The notes under the pieces are model-generated. The model searched no databases, was not told where the DNA came from, and was given only the letters and a program-made list of their open reading frames with translations. Positions 48,323-60,539 of a stretch of DNA of 64,000 bases are shown in pieces. Origin of the DNA: Apostichopus japonicus (Eukaryota; Echinodermata; Holothuroidea; Aspidochirotida; Stichopodidae); the NCBI RefSeq assembly GCF_037975245.1, contig NC_092574.1, positions 23,993,713 through 24,057,712 of the forward strand, in the 5' to 3' direction. Within the stretch, counting starts at the first letter, position 1. The number at the start of each line of letters is the position of its first letter. Both the position numbers and the translations under genes were made by a program.

Positions 48323-48589
48323 ATGCCATCCAAGCCTGTAAATGATGAACCATCTCTTCTAATGCATTTTCAATGCGAAGACAACGGGGTTATGATCGAA
48401 GAAATGGTGCCCAACTTGAAATACGGTGCTTGTCGGTATTCAAAGTCCCAAGATTTCAGCCATCAGTCACATAACTTTGATAATGACACTCACGATCAGT
48501 CTCTCAACCTGGTACATCAATTGATGATGTCATTATGTAGACTATCAAACTGTCATCATAACACCCCTCCCAACGATCCCACGCCTTAA
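48323..48589 (+). CDS. Candidate 5' coding exon or small ORF, unidentified
   Basis: 88 codons from ATG at 48323 (MPSKPVNDEPSLLMHF...) directly after a CpG-retaining stretch. The composition is protein-like for the first 65 codons. A donor-like CTG|GTACAT occurs at 48511-48512, so the true exon may end there. No family recognised and no transcript signal seen; it could be chance. Confidence 0.33.
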   Translation: MPSKPVNDEPSLLMHFQCEDNGVMIEEMVPNLKYGACRYSKSQDFSHQSHNFDNDTHDQSLNLVHQLMMSLCRLSNCHHNTPPNDPTP

Positions 48590-49348
48590 TGTGATCTCTT
48601 TTGTTTGGTATGCTGAGTATTTCCTTCAACCCTTCCTTTGTTGAAAATGTGCAAAAAATGTCATTCCGAAATTGAACCTTTCTAAATCTTCCAGGAATCA
48701 CAGAGCACAAAGCGGTTATTCCATCAATGTGTTAATCGGATCGACATGCAGCCATTCAAAAGTTCAACAGTGAAAGTGACTGTCACGTGTCACTGAGACC
48801 GCCTCATGATGCTCATCACCTACGTGCATGTTAATGACCCAGATATCACTATGTAGTCTATATGTGTAACCTGTCTGTAAGTTGTAGCGTAAGACTCTAT
48901 AGGCCTCTGACACTTGTAAAATTAAGACATGACATTGCGACCACACATATTTTTGTGGTTGAAAACCTGCAGAAATTCGAAGAAATCATGACAAAACATT
49001 ATTTATTAAAAAAATATCAGAACTTGGTTTTCATTTGCTCGTTCTCAGTATTGTTGGTGAGCTGCTACGATGTAATGACTATTTTAGTTACATCAATGAG
49101 TTGTAAGTTGTAACCACGGCAGCAAATCAAGATCGTTGGGCGGTTGATCAGTGCCTGTAACTAACTTGGATGCATATGAACGCAGGCGTACTATACTGGC
49201 GTCATAACGGAACCCACGAAACTAACAATACTCTCAAATGAGAAAAAGTTAGTGTACGTTGGGACTATAAAAATGCTGTTTTATGTTAGGCTAGTATTGG
49301 CGCTTCGCCGCAAGTGAAAAAACTAACATTCGTAATGTATTTTTTTAG

Positions 49349-49400
49349 CACTGTCTTCTGGCGTCCTTACATATTGAGTCACTGCAGGGACTGCGTGGGG
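49349..49400 (+). CDS. Candidate 52-bp internal exon
   Basis: Acceptor atttttttag (ends 49348) and strong donor GTGAGT (49401). Two frames are open (HCLLASLHIESLQGLRG or TVFWRPYILSHCRDCVG), so the phase is undecided. Confidence 0.25.
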
Positions 49401-51807
49401 GTGAGTGAGATGGCCCCTATGTGATGGTGAGATAGCAAACATTACTTATCGATAATTAAACTTACTTCAATTTTTTTTTCCAAGATATACGACATAATTT
49501 ACACTTCCCTGATGGACGATACTGGCCGCGTATATCACTCTTTCGGTGTTATTATAAACTTCTCAAGAAAACATTTACTGTTGTTTATTTCGTCGAACAA
49601 ATTTTAGTTAGTGAAATAGGACATTATGCAATTCACCTGCTCAGACTTGCCAAGCTGTTTTTCACCCCCCCCCCCATTTTTTTTTTTTACAATTTTTCAT
49701 TTAAAACATTGAGAGATTTAAGGGAAAATATGGGGAATTTGTCAGAATCCAATTAAATCAAAATAACAATATTAAAAGGAACATTTTTGGGTAAGTAATA
49801 CGTCACCTTGAAGAACACATGACAATGGTATAAGCAGTTTATAAAATTTATTTCCCGAAAAGTGAAGTGATTTTATTTACATTCCTAATGCAGGTTATAA
49901 ACATATGTGTTAGCCCATTTCTGATTGCAATGTAGAAAGAAAAAAAATCAAAATGAATGCATGGAGTTTAACCCAAATATTCGTAAAGGTGTGAGATTGT
50001 ATTAAAAATCCCAACAGGCCAGGAGCAATGGCAGGTCTGCAATTCAGCTTCTGAAAGTTCTCTATATTTTGAGGCTTGTCATACAATAAAATGATCATAA
50101 TTAAGGTAAACTCAACACTGTCCCAGAGTCAATATTTCAAACAATATGCATTTTTTCTTGGTTATTTCAAATGGATGTGTAACTAAGTTGGGTATATGAA
50201 GTGAACAGAACAATAAATGTGAGGATCATAAGTTCATAAAATTTCCATATATATTATGTTTGACGGTAAATTTGCGATAGTAAGGGCATAAATGTGCTTT
50301 AAATGATAACAGTGTTGATGACCTCGATGGTTTTGCTAAGCTGTTTAGTTCTATCATTAGGCATTAGCAATGTGATTTCATAGGATGGTTTGACCAAATT
50401 GCGCCACAAATAAATGTCTCATAGATTTTTATATTGTATCTGATCTTATGTTTACATTACAGTGATCCAGAATTGCTGCTAGGACTAAAGTTTTAAAAAA
50501 TGCTATTTGTAAATTCTGACATTTTTGTGGAAAGTTTTGACATGATTTAACCAATGCAGATGTCACAGCTTGTAGCAGCTTGCAGGTGGCAGTTCGACTT
50601 TAAAAAAAATGTAAATTTCTAAATCTGTACAAATACGTCTTAGTCTCTGATTGATTAAAATTAACCAACATTCTTAGCAATCAATTGAACGGGGAGAGAT
50701 TTCTCTGTGACAAATATGTCATTACACGGGGAACTCCCTTTCTATGATGTTTCCGGTATGTGATAAACTTTTCACTTATCGCCTTAGAGATACCGCATTC
50801 TCCACCTTTCTGCTAATCAAGGAATCTGATTGGTCAATTCGGTTGTCAGTTAACAACCGATTCGATCGATGCGGCTAATACCTCGACAATCTGCACATGC
50901 TGTAAATCCCGTTCTACTCAACCCTACACTTTGTATGCAGTATACTCACAGTAATAGTGTAATTTATACAAAAGTAGTGTCCAATGTATTACATGGAAAT
51001 CAAACAGCTGAGCGCGATACACACGGTGTTCACACAGTAGTGGAGTAGTAAACCTAACGTACCGTTAATTCCTTCTTCTAACGTTACATTTGTACTGGAA
51101 CACACCTTAGCGCAATACTATACCAGTGTAAAAGTTGGATATTTTTACTGGATTACACTCCGCCTTTGGAACCGCAAGAAATAAAGAACTGGCATGGTAG
51201 GTTAACAAACACACAAAATATGCTAACGTTAGTTTTTAGGTCGATGACAGGACTAACCAGCCCAGTCTTGGTAGTCTACATAATTTCAACCGTCGGTTTT
51301 AAAAGCAAGGTCAGTAAAGTCCGTGGTACCTCATGTTAGTGTTAGGCTGGTTAACGTTGTTCTTATTTTTAGTGTTGGTAAACAGTATCGTAAAGTTGGT
51401 ATATGCTTCGATCTTTAAGTTAACCTAGTAACCGTTCAGTGGTGTGAGGATTCAGTCGTTACTTTTTCGTCAGTTTCAAACTACCTGTGTGACCTATGAT
51501 TCAATCATAAAGATGTCATGTGCCATTGTTAATAATACAAGTAGTAAATGTTCGATTTTGATCGTTTTACATCCTTTCTTCACTTTTAAACCTAACAGAA
51601 CTTGACCCACGAGGTGGCTAATTAAACAAGTTGGAACATGCACATGTAATACGTGAATACACAATTGACTGTGCTGTAATATAAGATCACCCATGATCGC
51701 CAATTGTTGCGCAATTGTCAATATTTTTACTTCATGTCCTATTCCTTTGTAGATTATGGCCTAGCCTTGTTTCAAGCCTCAAAAGGTTATTCTTTACCCA
51801 GTTATAA

Positions 51808-51832
51808 CAGGGAGTCCCATAACAACTCCCTG
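51808..51832. mobile_element. Tiny palindromic insert, copy A
   Basis: CAGGGAGT...AACAACTCCCTG flanked by GTTATAA (51801-51807) and GTTATAG (51833-51839). It shares its ends with the insert at 53165-53198. Confidence 0.5.
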
Positions 51833-53164
51833 GTTATAGGTATTTACTCGGTCTTCTGTGCTAGACCATCTTTGGCTGTCAGTTTGGGCCTTACACTCAG
51901 TTACAATATGAGCACTGGAAGAACCTAAAATATGGCCCTTCCTATGTAAGGACTAAGGTTAAGTATTCACTGTTTGTTGTACACGGTGTAACACCTGAAC
52001 TTTTCTAGCCTTTAGGGAACATGGGAGGGGTGGAGAAAGGAGGAGTGAAAATATGCGATTTCCAATGTCAACGTTTTATGTCACTGTGTTACTGTATGTG
52101 CATGCAGGCTAACATGAGTATATTCATGTTCCCTTGTTGTAGAGAACAGTACATTTCTGTTATTCCTTATTTGACATTACTTCTTAAGTTCTTCGGGCAA
52201 TAAAAGAACCTCGATCAGTATTAAGGTATTGTCAACTGTATTGTGTTTCAAAATGTTACATTACATGAAAGGTATTTCGTTTGAGAGATATCACAGCTAA
52301 ATGTTCTTTCACACACAATACTGATGACATGGTCAAGTCCAAATGTGATATCATCCAACCACATGTATGTCAGTTTTCTTGTCCTGGTCTATTTATTACA
52401 GTGTTAACTTTCGGTAATTGAGACTGGTTTTGCCGATGCTGAATCTGATAAACTCCATTCATTAACTTGTGATGGCACTGATTTTAGAATCAGCACTGAC
52501 ATTCTTTAACAAAAATAGGAAAAACTTATGAAAGAGAAAATAAAAGATTATATACATACAATAGTGACACTATGACATTGCAGATTAAGAAAACGACAGC
52601 ATGAGACATGACTTTTACTGTAAACAAGGAGTTATCTAAAAATGGAGCAAGATGATTAATACCTTTTGGGGGAAGTTGTTCATTACAAAGATTTCAGTCA
52701 TATTTAAACTGAAGATGATACCAGGATTTGTGTCTCCTTTAAAGAAACACATTGACAAATTTGTGCATAACGGTTTTGTTAATAAATTTACATCTGTATT
52801 CTGTGACCTTGTACCTAATTGCGTGAACCACTTCATTAAATCATGTAAATTATTGCTTTAATTATTGAAATGAATGAGTGAATGGTAACTGCACAATTCC
52901 TCATGAATGTTTTGAACCACCATGGCTTAAAATTACTTCTGGTGCCAGATTCCCACCATAATAATATGCCCCATTTAAGACATTTGCCTTTTCTTGATGG
53001 AATGGTCCTGGTGATGCTGACCTTAAAACTAACCTGGATTTTATATTGAAATACAAATGACTTTTTAAAGATACTGTATATGTTTGCATTCTCTGTATAT
53101 TTAGTGTTTTCAGTCAGCATGTTTTTCATTAAGTTGTCAAGTAGATGTCAGTGACAGGTTAGAG

Positions 53165-53198
53165 CAGGGAGTTGTTATGGAAACATAACAACTCCCTG
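53165..53198. mobile_element. Tiny palindromic insert, copy B
   Basis: A perfect 15-bp inverted repeat (CAGGGAGTTGTTATG and its complement) around a 4-base loop, flanked by GTTAGAG on both sides (GGTTAGAG if the shared G is counted). Such target-like duplication suggests transposition of a minimal inverted-repeat unit. Confidence 0.6.
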
Positions 53199-53540
53199 GT
53201 TAGAGCGAGTATGCTAATATTGCACTCTTTCCCATCTTTCAGTTATGAAAAATTCCTCTAGCTTTAATAAATATTGCAATTTACTTAAAATATATTCACT
53301 AGATATCTCTAGGCAATAGGTAAAATTATATTTTCTTGAAAGAACACAATTCATGTGAAATAAAATACTACTGTACACTGTTAACTTTAAAATAACAGAT
53401 TCATAATTTAACTAGTCCTGATTATTGTGCGTCTTGATTGAGAATGTAAAATACCAAACTTTTGTAACATGGTCTCCCACGTAGCTGGCTGGTCTACATT
53501 ATGAAGATCTCACAAGTCTGCAAGAATCCTTTGATTGCAG

Positions 53541-53673
53541 CAGGCTCAGGAGATTGAACTGAATAACGTCTACACTAGTAGTCTGCTCTCTAACATTCTA
53601 TCTCACTGTTGTAGCCAGACACAGCTGGTAGCAAGGATGGTTATGATTTACCCTGTCATGTATTTGTGGGCAT
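53541..53673 (+). CDS. Candidate exon of unidentified plus-strand gene
   Basis: Acceptor cctttgattgcag (ends 53540), donor GTAAGA (53674). Phase 0 start, 44 codons, one base (T) left. The peptide QAQEIELNNVYTSS...VMYLWA looks helical. It joins 54187 in phase (T|AT = Tyr). Unknown family. Confidence 0.5.
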
Positions 53674-54186
53674 GTAAGATTAAGTGGAAACCAACATTGT
53701 TAGCTGACATGTTTTAATCATTAAACCATAGCCCTGCTTTTGGATGCTGATTCAAATCTGATTTGATGTACAAGACCTACTTTTTTAGATTGTGACTTAA
53801 GGGTAAACACTATGTTAAATTCTCTGCCTGACTGCGTACTGCTGGCATCACTTTTGACAGACTCAAATGGAAAATGGAAAGACAGGGTTGGGGAGGGGTG
53901 GGGGGTTAGGGGGTTAGGATTGTTGATAAACTGTTTACAGTATTGTAACTACAGTTACAACATTTCAGTACCCGATCTTGTTAAACACCCTGTCAAAAAC
54001 AATGTATATTTTTGAAGATCTGCGAAAAGGAATGAATTCAGCTTTTCTGATACGTACCGCAAGTAACCAATGTGAAGGTTGTCAGTGCTCAAGTTAAAGC
54101 ATTGTTATATTTACATAGTTTTGAGTAGCTTTAAAGTAAAAGCTTTCTTTTACCTTAAATCTGAAGCTGTCAGTACTGCCTCTCAG

Positions 54187-54431
54187 ATCCAGTACATAAG
54201 AATGATGTCCATATGATGAGAATTGCTTTGTTCCATGTTCATTTTGATGCAGTGCACCACATTCTTAATGAAGTCAAAGTTCTTTTATTAAACCTTCATC
54301 TGATGACAGAAACGTGGAGTGGGTTTTCCCTTGTGGACTGCAGCGAACTCGAAATCCCAGCTATCGATATACATACCCTTTTCGAATCGAGCATGAATCA
54401 TAAATGCCTACGGATATTCCAAAGGTTTCTT
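54187..54431 (+). CDS. Candidate exon of unidentified plus-strand gene
   Basis: Acceptor gtactgcctctcag (ends 54186), donor GTGAGC (54432). It completes the codon begun in 53541-53673, then 81 codons in phase (PVHKNDVHMMRIALFHVHFD...LRIFQRFL) and ends in phase 0. Leucine-rich amphipathic pattern, possibly a HEAT/armadillo-like helical repeat; this is inference. Confidence 0.5.
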
Positions 54432-55746
54432 GTGAGCCTGTTTTAATGGGAAACTCTGACTGTATGAAAGATGGCTTCCAAGCATAATGAGAAACTGAGA
54501 AAAAAATAGCTGATGAGAAGGAAAAAAGCTGATGTAAACAGGGATACCTGCTAGCATCTAACCTAGTAGCACTTAGCTGTGTAGCTGAGAGTTACAGTAA
54601 CTACTGAGGCTATCTAAATTTTAATTATTGTTGTTTGAATATTCTGAACGGGGTAATAAAAAATTGAAATAGTAGAATGATCTGAATTGAGGGAGATCTA
54701 TGAGGACTCTTAAATGATTTCCCCTTTTTGGTCTGGTGGAAATTATTAATTGTTTTCAATCAAATGGTTAATTGTTTATCTAGTCATTAAATCCCGCTCT
54801 TATGCCTCTCACTGGTTTATGTATATCTAGGCAAGTTTCATTGCAAATAATGAAGGAAAATTCCAAAACTGTTGAAAAAATTTCAAAAATCTTATTTTGC
54901 CAAATGACTTAAATACAACAATAAATATTTGAGAACATTTCCTGGGCAATGGAATTATTTGGATTCAGTGGACCAGTAGCATCGTTATTGCTTACTTTCT
55001 CAAATTCTCACTAATTAACATTTATTTGGATTCTTTTGCAAAGATACAGTACTTAGTTTCATCAACTTTATTTAGAGTACTTAATAGTAATTGAGCACAG
55101 AATAGTTGATAAAAATTGCAGAAAATTTGCAAAGAGCTGCAATAAAAGAATAATATACTTACAGTATGGTGTAACAATTATGTAAATATATATGGTGTAC
55201 TGTACCCTCTTGCAATGGCTTTGCTTAATTTAGAATTCTAAACCGTTCACTTAAAGCTTCCATAATAGTCAACGTAAATTTGCCTTCCCATAGCAGTTCA
55301 ACTGAAAGTATTGGAGACAGCATGACTGAGATTCAGTTTTATGTGATACACCCCATTAAATTTGTGTATTTTAGTGGGTCTCTTTTCTAATTAGGACTTC
55401 AGATGAAAGTTTATTTGTAAACTGTAAGTGTTGTGTCTGGGTAATGAAATTTACCAGGACTACCATCATCTGTTTGTAATCATGGAGAGGTCAGTCAGCT
55501 TGGGAGGTATCTACTGTACACTTACAACTACAAGCTGGGCTCAGCACTATCCATGGTCATTAAGAAACCTAACTGTAAATATATACTAAATATTATCACA
55601 ATAATTTCTGTAAGTACTCTTAACTGTTAAACTACTAATGAGCTTAACTGGAATACACTACACAATGTAAATTTATTGATGCCCAACTTCTAGCTAATGT
55701 GGAAGCAGGTGAAGTAAGAGCTGTTTACTATTTACTGCTTTATAAA
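54432..55746 (+). other. AT-rich stretch, possibly intron
   Basis: Nothing recognised. Confidence 0.35.
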
Positions 55747-56289
55747 TTGGTCCCTCTACACTATGTATAGTATTGGTACCTCTACACTATGGTATTGGTC
55801 CCTCTACAATATATGGTATTGGTCACTCTACAATATATGGTATTGGTCACTCACACTATGGTATTGGTCCCTCTACAATATAAGGTATTGGTTGCTCACA
55901 CTATGGTATTGGTCCCTCTACAATATATGGTATTGGTCACTCTACAATATATGGTATTGGTCGCTCACACTATGGTATTGGTCCCTCTACAATATAAGGT
56001 ATTGGTTGCTCTTCACTATATGGTATTGGTCCCTCTATAATATATGGTATTGGTTGCTCTACACGATGGTATTGGACCCTCAACACTACGGTATTGGACC
56101 CTCTACACTATATGGTATTGGTCCCTCTACACTACTGTATATGGTATCTTCCTCTATAATATATGGTATGGTCCCTCTACAATATATGGTATTGGTCGCT
56201 CTACACTATGTGGTATTAGTCCCTCTACACTATATGGTATTGGTTGCTCTACACTTGATGGTATTGGACCCTTTACACTATAGGTATTG
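55747..56289. repeat. Minisatellite, ~24-bp unit, over twenty copies
   Basis: Degenerate unit GGTATTGGTCCCTCTACAAT, with ATAT between units, varying as GGTCAC, GGTTGC, CACACTAT. The long open frame (WYWSLYNI repeats) comes from the repeat period and lacks coding support. Confidence 0.9.
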
Positions 56290-57774
56290 TACACATTGAA
56301 ATATTTCTCTTGGTTGGTAAGCTGTGCTCCTCCTGGTGATGTAGTATTAATTATATGTGTCACAGACACAATATTTTGTATACCAGGAGAATATACAGGT
56401 TATCTGCTATACATGTGCAATTTTCTTATCTTTGGTGCAAATATGTGATGATATTCTAATAATTTTTGTCATGTACCCATTTTTCAATTTTGAGTTATTT
56501 TACAATGTAACATAATAATGAACATTTTACGGTTTATATTGTCGTGACTATTCAGGTATAACTTTTTGAGAGAAAAGTTTCCTTTTGTATAAATACATAG
56601 TACTTGGTACAATAGCTTTGATCCAATGATAGCTGTCATGGTCGGGGGTTACTACATTCCCGGTCTTCTCCTTACATTGATAATTGGATAGTACAGTACT
56701 TCACTTTGTGGTCAAGCTAAAGTAATCAATTAGCCTACCTTCCATTTGCATAGCAGCATTAGTGTTAAATACCGTACTATGGTTCTTGAATATACAGTGT
56801 ACTGTGAAAGTATTACTTGTTAGAGTGCTTTCATACTACATGTAACTGCAAGCTCTATCAGATCAATCACTTGGAAACCAACACTGCACAAACCAACACT
56901 AGTCTTGTATACCATTTCCAGCTTACTACACATTTTGGTTCCACTTTGTAATCATGCAGCTCTAGATGATATGTCATATGAATATATTCCAGATTATTAA
57001 TTATGTAACTATTAATATTAATTATGTTGTTGGACACCTGAAACTGTGCATGAGGTAACTATGTAACTATTAGTAATGTTGTTGGACGGTGCATGAGGTA
57101 ATTATGTATCACTCTTACCTGTCTCCCACTCCACAATTGAACTATTTCTATTAATTATGTTGTTGGACACCTGAAACTGTGCATGAGGTGCACTGGCTTC
57201 ACTGTCAGATCTTTTCTTTTAAACCGGCCATTTTTGGAATTCAACCTAGTTTGTTATGGCACCCTGCAAAGGGAAGACTTCAACTAAAAGGCACAGTGAT
57301 GTGATAACCTCAACAGCTAGAATTTTTAGTGATAAGTTTGGCTCCTCAGTTTAGGCAGGGAGTTGTTAGGCCAGCAGTGATTGCTAACTGTGTCAATCTT
57401 TTCTACTGTGAAAATAGTAAATTAGGGGACCAAAAGATGAAATGAAGCATGTTATTTCAGACCACACAGCAGTTTTGTATGTCATTGTATGGACACACTC
57501 ATTTGCTAGGTGCTTGCCACCCCAGCACTTACCATTCCATACACTGTATGAAATGAACTGTGTGCTGACATTGATTTATAAGTAAGTATAGTATTTGGCA
57601 CAGATGAGCTAACTTTTAAAGGTTGTTGATTGTTCCTTCAAAACTTAGACTGAATGATGGTATTAGAGTGCAATTTGTCTTTAAATGGCATTTTCACAAG
57701 TCGTCCAAGGCCTTGATGTAGCTCCTCTCTGGTATTTCAACCAGTGGTATTAAGCTGTCAATTTCTGTCCTTAG

Positions 57775-57810
57775 CACATGTCATAATGTCAACAAGAAGC
57801 CATAAAAGGA
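57775..57810 (+). CDS. Candidate 36-bp microexon
   Basis: Acceptor tttctgtccttag (ends 57774) and strong donor GTAAGT (57811). Only one frame is open (HVIMSTRSHKR) and it does not join 58786 in phase, so it may be an alternative or chance exon. Confidence 0.25.
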
Positions 57811-58785
57811 GTAAGTTGACCCTTTTGTGCTTTGATAAAACCTAACTACCATTTAATGCTACCTTTAGTGTTGTTCTTTATGATATTTTGTACAGGCTTC
57901 CTATTTCCCAAGGGTTACTGCACAGTTGTTATGCTAAGTATGCAATTGGCAGACACCACCAGTGCAACTCCATCAAAGTTTCCTCGTTTGCTGTTTTGAT
58001 TTCTTCAACTTGATAATCAGCGCCTGTATATTTCTCTCTGAAAGGTTCCACTGTAGATTAAACTGTACCAGCATTGCAATCCCATTGGTAGTCAGCTTAA
58101 CTGATGTTGAATTGATTGTGTAAAGCCAAATGGTTATATTATATATACTATGTATGGTCTTGATGTTGTGTGGTGTGTAGGTTTGGTGGAGTACCAAATG
58201 CTTAACAGAAGTGAGTGTGAGTGAATCAAGTCCTGCTATTTTTAGATATGTGCAGGTCCTTTAGATTAATTAGGTTAATCAGTACATAATACTGTAATGA
58301 CAGTGAGGCTATCTGAGGAATACTCTACCTGCATATTATACCGACTTGTCTTGTTGTTTGTTATATACCTCATTATTGACAGCACATGACACCGTTTGAA
58401 GATAAGCAAGGATCTCTCCATTTTTTACAAGTAGAATCATGTGAGATAAAATGAGCCCTTTTCTTTGGATTACAAGAAAGAAAAGAATACTGTGTAGGCA
58501 GATGCCCCATGATGTGTAGATGAGCCCCACATAGCTTGTAGGAGGTGTTACTGGATGGTTGTAAACTTGTAGTACTGGTCAGCACATGCTATGACATGCA
58601 ATTAACAATGTGCAACCTCATTCATAAACAGTTAGTCTAGTGTTATCTTTAACATTCAGCCACCACTGGTATTATACCTCTCGTATTTAAATATCTCATT
58701 ATTTATCTCATATTCTATCTTTCAGAGCATAACGCTGGTGGTAATTAAAATTACTCATTAACTAATAGGTTCATTTATGTTCCAG

Positions 58786-58825
58786 TTCAAACAGCTCTGT
58801 GAATGACACTTTGACAAACTTGCAG
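58786..58825 (+). CDS. Candidate 40-bp exon of unidentified gene
   Basis: Acceptor ttcatttatgttccag, donor GTAATT after CAG. One base completes a codon, then SNSSVNDTLTNLQ, ending in phase 0. It joins 61717 in phase. Confidence 0.42.
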
Positions 58826-59573
58826 GTAATTACACTTTGGGAGTATTGTTGGAACATCAGTTAGATTTTTGTATAGTGCAGTAAGCATTGTGAAGAACAG
58901 GAGTAAAAGGTTTTTACCTTTATTAATTTGTTATTAAACTATCTGTTTGGTCAAGTTATCGAAATCTCCCTATACTCTACGATTGCTTTCATATGGTGGA
59001 ACACAGCACTATTTTCTTCAACGCATTTGGTGAGAAATGGAAGTTTGTAATGAAACTAATGAAATTAAGGAAACTAATTATGAAATGAGTGAAACATAGT
59101 CCAGGTACAGTACTTAAAAGTCTGTTCATGGGTTTCATGAAACTTGAAGATAATTGGTAATATGAACAGCATCTATCCCCACTGCCAACAAGTTGAAATT
59201 ATTTTATGGTTGAAAAGATTATTCTTACAGTACCTGATTTTGATTTAAAAAAAGACATATAATTTAAAGTGAAGTTCAAAGAGATCATTTGTGTGATTGT
59301 GTTTAGTGACCTACACTAACTGTAACTAAATAGCAATGTACATGTAATGTATGTGTTAATGCTATCAAGACTAGATACTTTGAAATCAAATCAAATAACT
59401 AGATGTAATCTTTATCCTTGCATAAACTTTGCAAAGTGAACATCAAATGCATAATTTGAATAATTTCATTCTCCATTTCTGTCCACACTTCATTATTTTC
59501 CTTTCCAGACTACTGCTCAATTACTGTATGTGAACATTTAAAGCTCAATGGGTTGTGTATTAATAATTAAACG

Positions 59574-59601
59574 TACTGTACTGTACAGTACAGTACAGTA
59601 C
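59574..59601. repeat. TACTG/CAGTA self-complementary repeat
   Basis: GTACTGTACTGTACAGTACAG and onward, a 28-bp near-perfect palindrome of alternating TACTG and CAGTA. Confidence 0.8.
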
Positions 59602-60154
59602 CTTACCATATCCTTCATCCCACCAGAGTCACTCATGCAAATAATGATATTACAATGTCTACCTGATTCAAGCTCTCAGGGTAAAAGGGGAATAAAGGCT
59701 ACAATTTCACAAATCTATATTACAGAGCAAGGGAAAATTAAGATAGGCATTGGTCCAACCCTCCCAACTTGATTGCTAGATAGCTTGATGTGCTGTCTGG
59801 CTTTGATTATATTGATCACTGTTTGTGGCGGCAACGACTTCATCCATTTTCATTAGGAATGCAAATTAAATTATAGTTACTACAGTAGCTGTTGATGCAC
59901 ATTTGGGAAATGTCATAAGACAAGCGACAAGACACTCTCTTAATGTTTTATCTGCTTTTTGTTGTGATTCTAACCAAAGGAGCTGCCATTGCAACTTCCA
60001 AACACTCCCTCCTCTATTGAACATAGCATGCTAAAACCTTGTTTTATGTTCATGAATGTCAATAAAACTACCTTGCTGAATTTGCTGGCCTAATGTTGCA
60101 AACTGCAACCAGCAAGTTGACCCTTGCTATTGTTTGAAGCCTTGAAGTTTAACT

Positions 60155-60442
60155 TCATCTTCTCAGGGTATCAAATATTGAAGCAGTTCCTTCTCTATAA
60201 ATTTGGTGGTCAATATTATTTGAGTTGTGTTGTTTGCCTTCAGGTCTGTCTGGTTTGACACATATGACTGTTGGTGTTGTTATCTTCACTTTCCAGTTTG
60301 TTAAGTAACCTTCATATTCAGCCTGTGATTTTTGAGCCTCAAAGATTGTAGAAGTCTGATGTCTGTCAGGGGGTGTGAAATTGTGGGAGCTCCACTGTTG
60401 CAGAAATCTGTCTGTAGAATCTCTTAGCATGTTCCTTGACAT
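60155..60442 (-). CDS. Small intronless ORF, 95 codons, probable nested gene
   Basis: ATG at 60440-60442 to TGA at 60155-60157; the frame is open a little further upstream without another ATG. The protein is hydrophilic, rich in Gln/Asn/Thr/Arg, with no signal peptide or membrane segment (MSRNMLRDSTDRFLQQW..., TPTVICVKPDRPEG...). Non-repetitive, with ordinary amino-acid balance in an AT-rich setting. It lies on the opposite strand between candidate exons 58786 and 61717, so it would be nested in their intron. Family not recognised. It could also be one exon of a longer gene or a retrocopy. Confidence 0.5.
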   Translation of the reverse strand: MSRNMLRDSTDRFLQQWSSHNFTPPDRHQTSTIFEAQKSQAEYEGYLTNWKVKITTPTVICVKPDRPEGKQHNSNNIDHQIYREGTASIFDTLRR

Positions 60443-60539
60443 ATTACTATATGATAGTATGATATTTGGCAAGGGCAATCGTAACCATGACCTTCATATA
60501 CACTTGTACGTTGTCTACAGACATATATATAGAGTGGGT

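Larger units (their letters stand above)
48590..53540. other. Mostly non-coding stretch with a CpG-retaining patch
   Basis: 50690-51480 has more CpG than its surroundings and may hold a promoter. An ATG|GTAGGT at 51193-51201 could be a short first exon. The open frame 52698-52844 after a TTTCAG is possible but does not join 53541 in phase. Confidence 0.35.

Noticed and set aside
52698-52844. Open frame after TTTCAG with donor GTAAAT
   Set aside because: Protein-like, but it does not join 53541 in phase and the overlapping minus frame is equally open.
55763-56299. 178-codon ORF of WYWSLYNI repeats
   Set aside because: It comes from the minisatellite period; neighbouring frames are also open, and there is no start or splice context.
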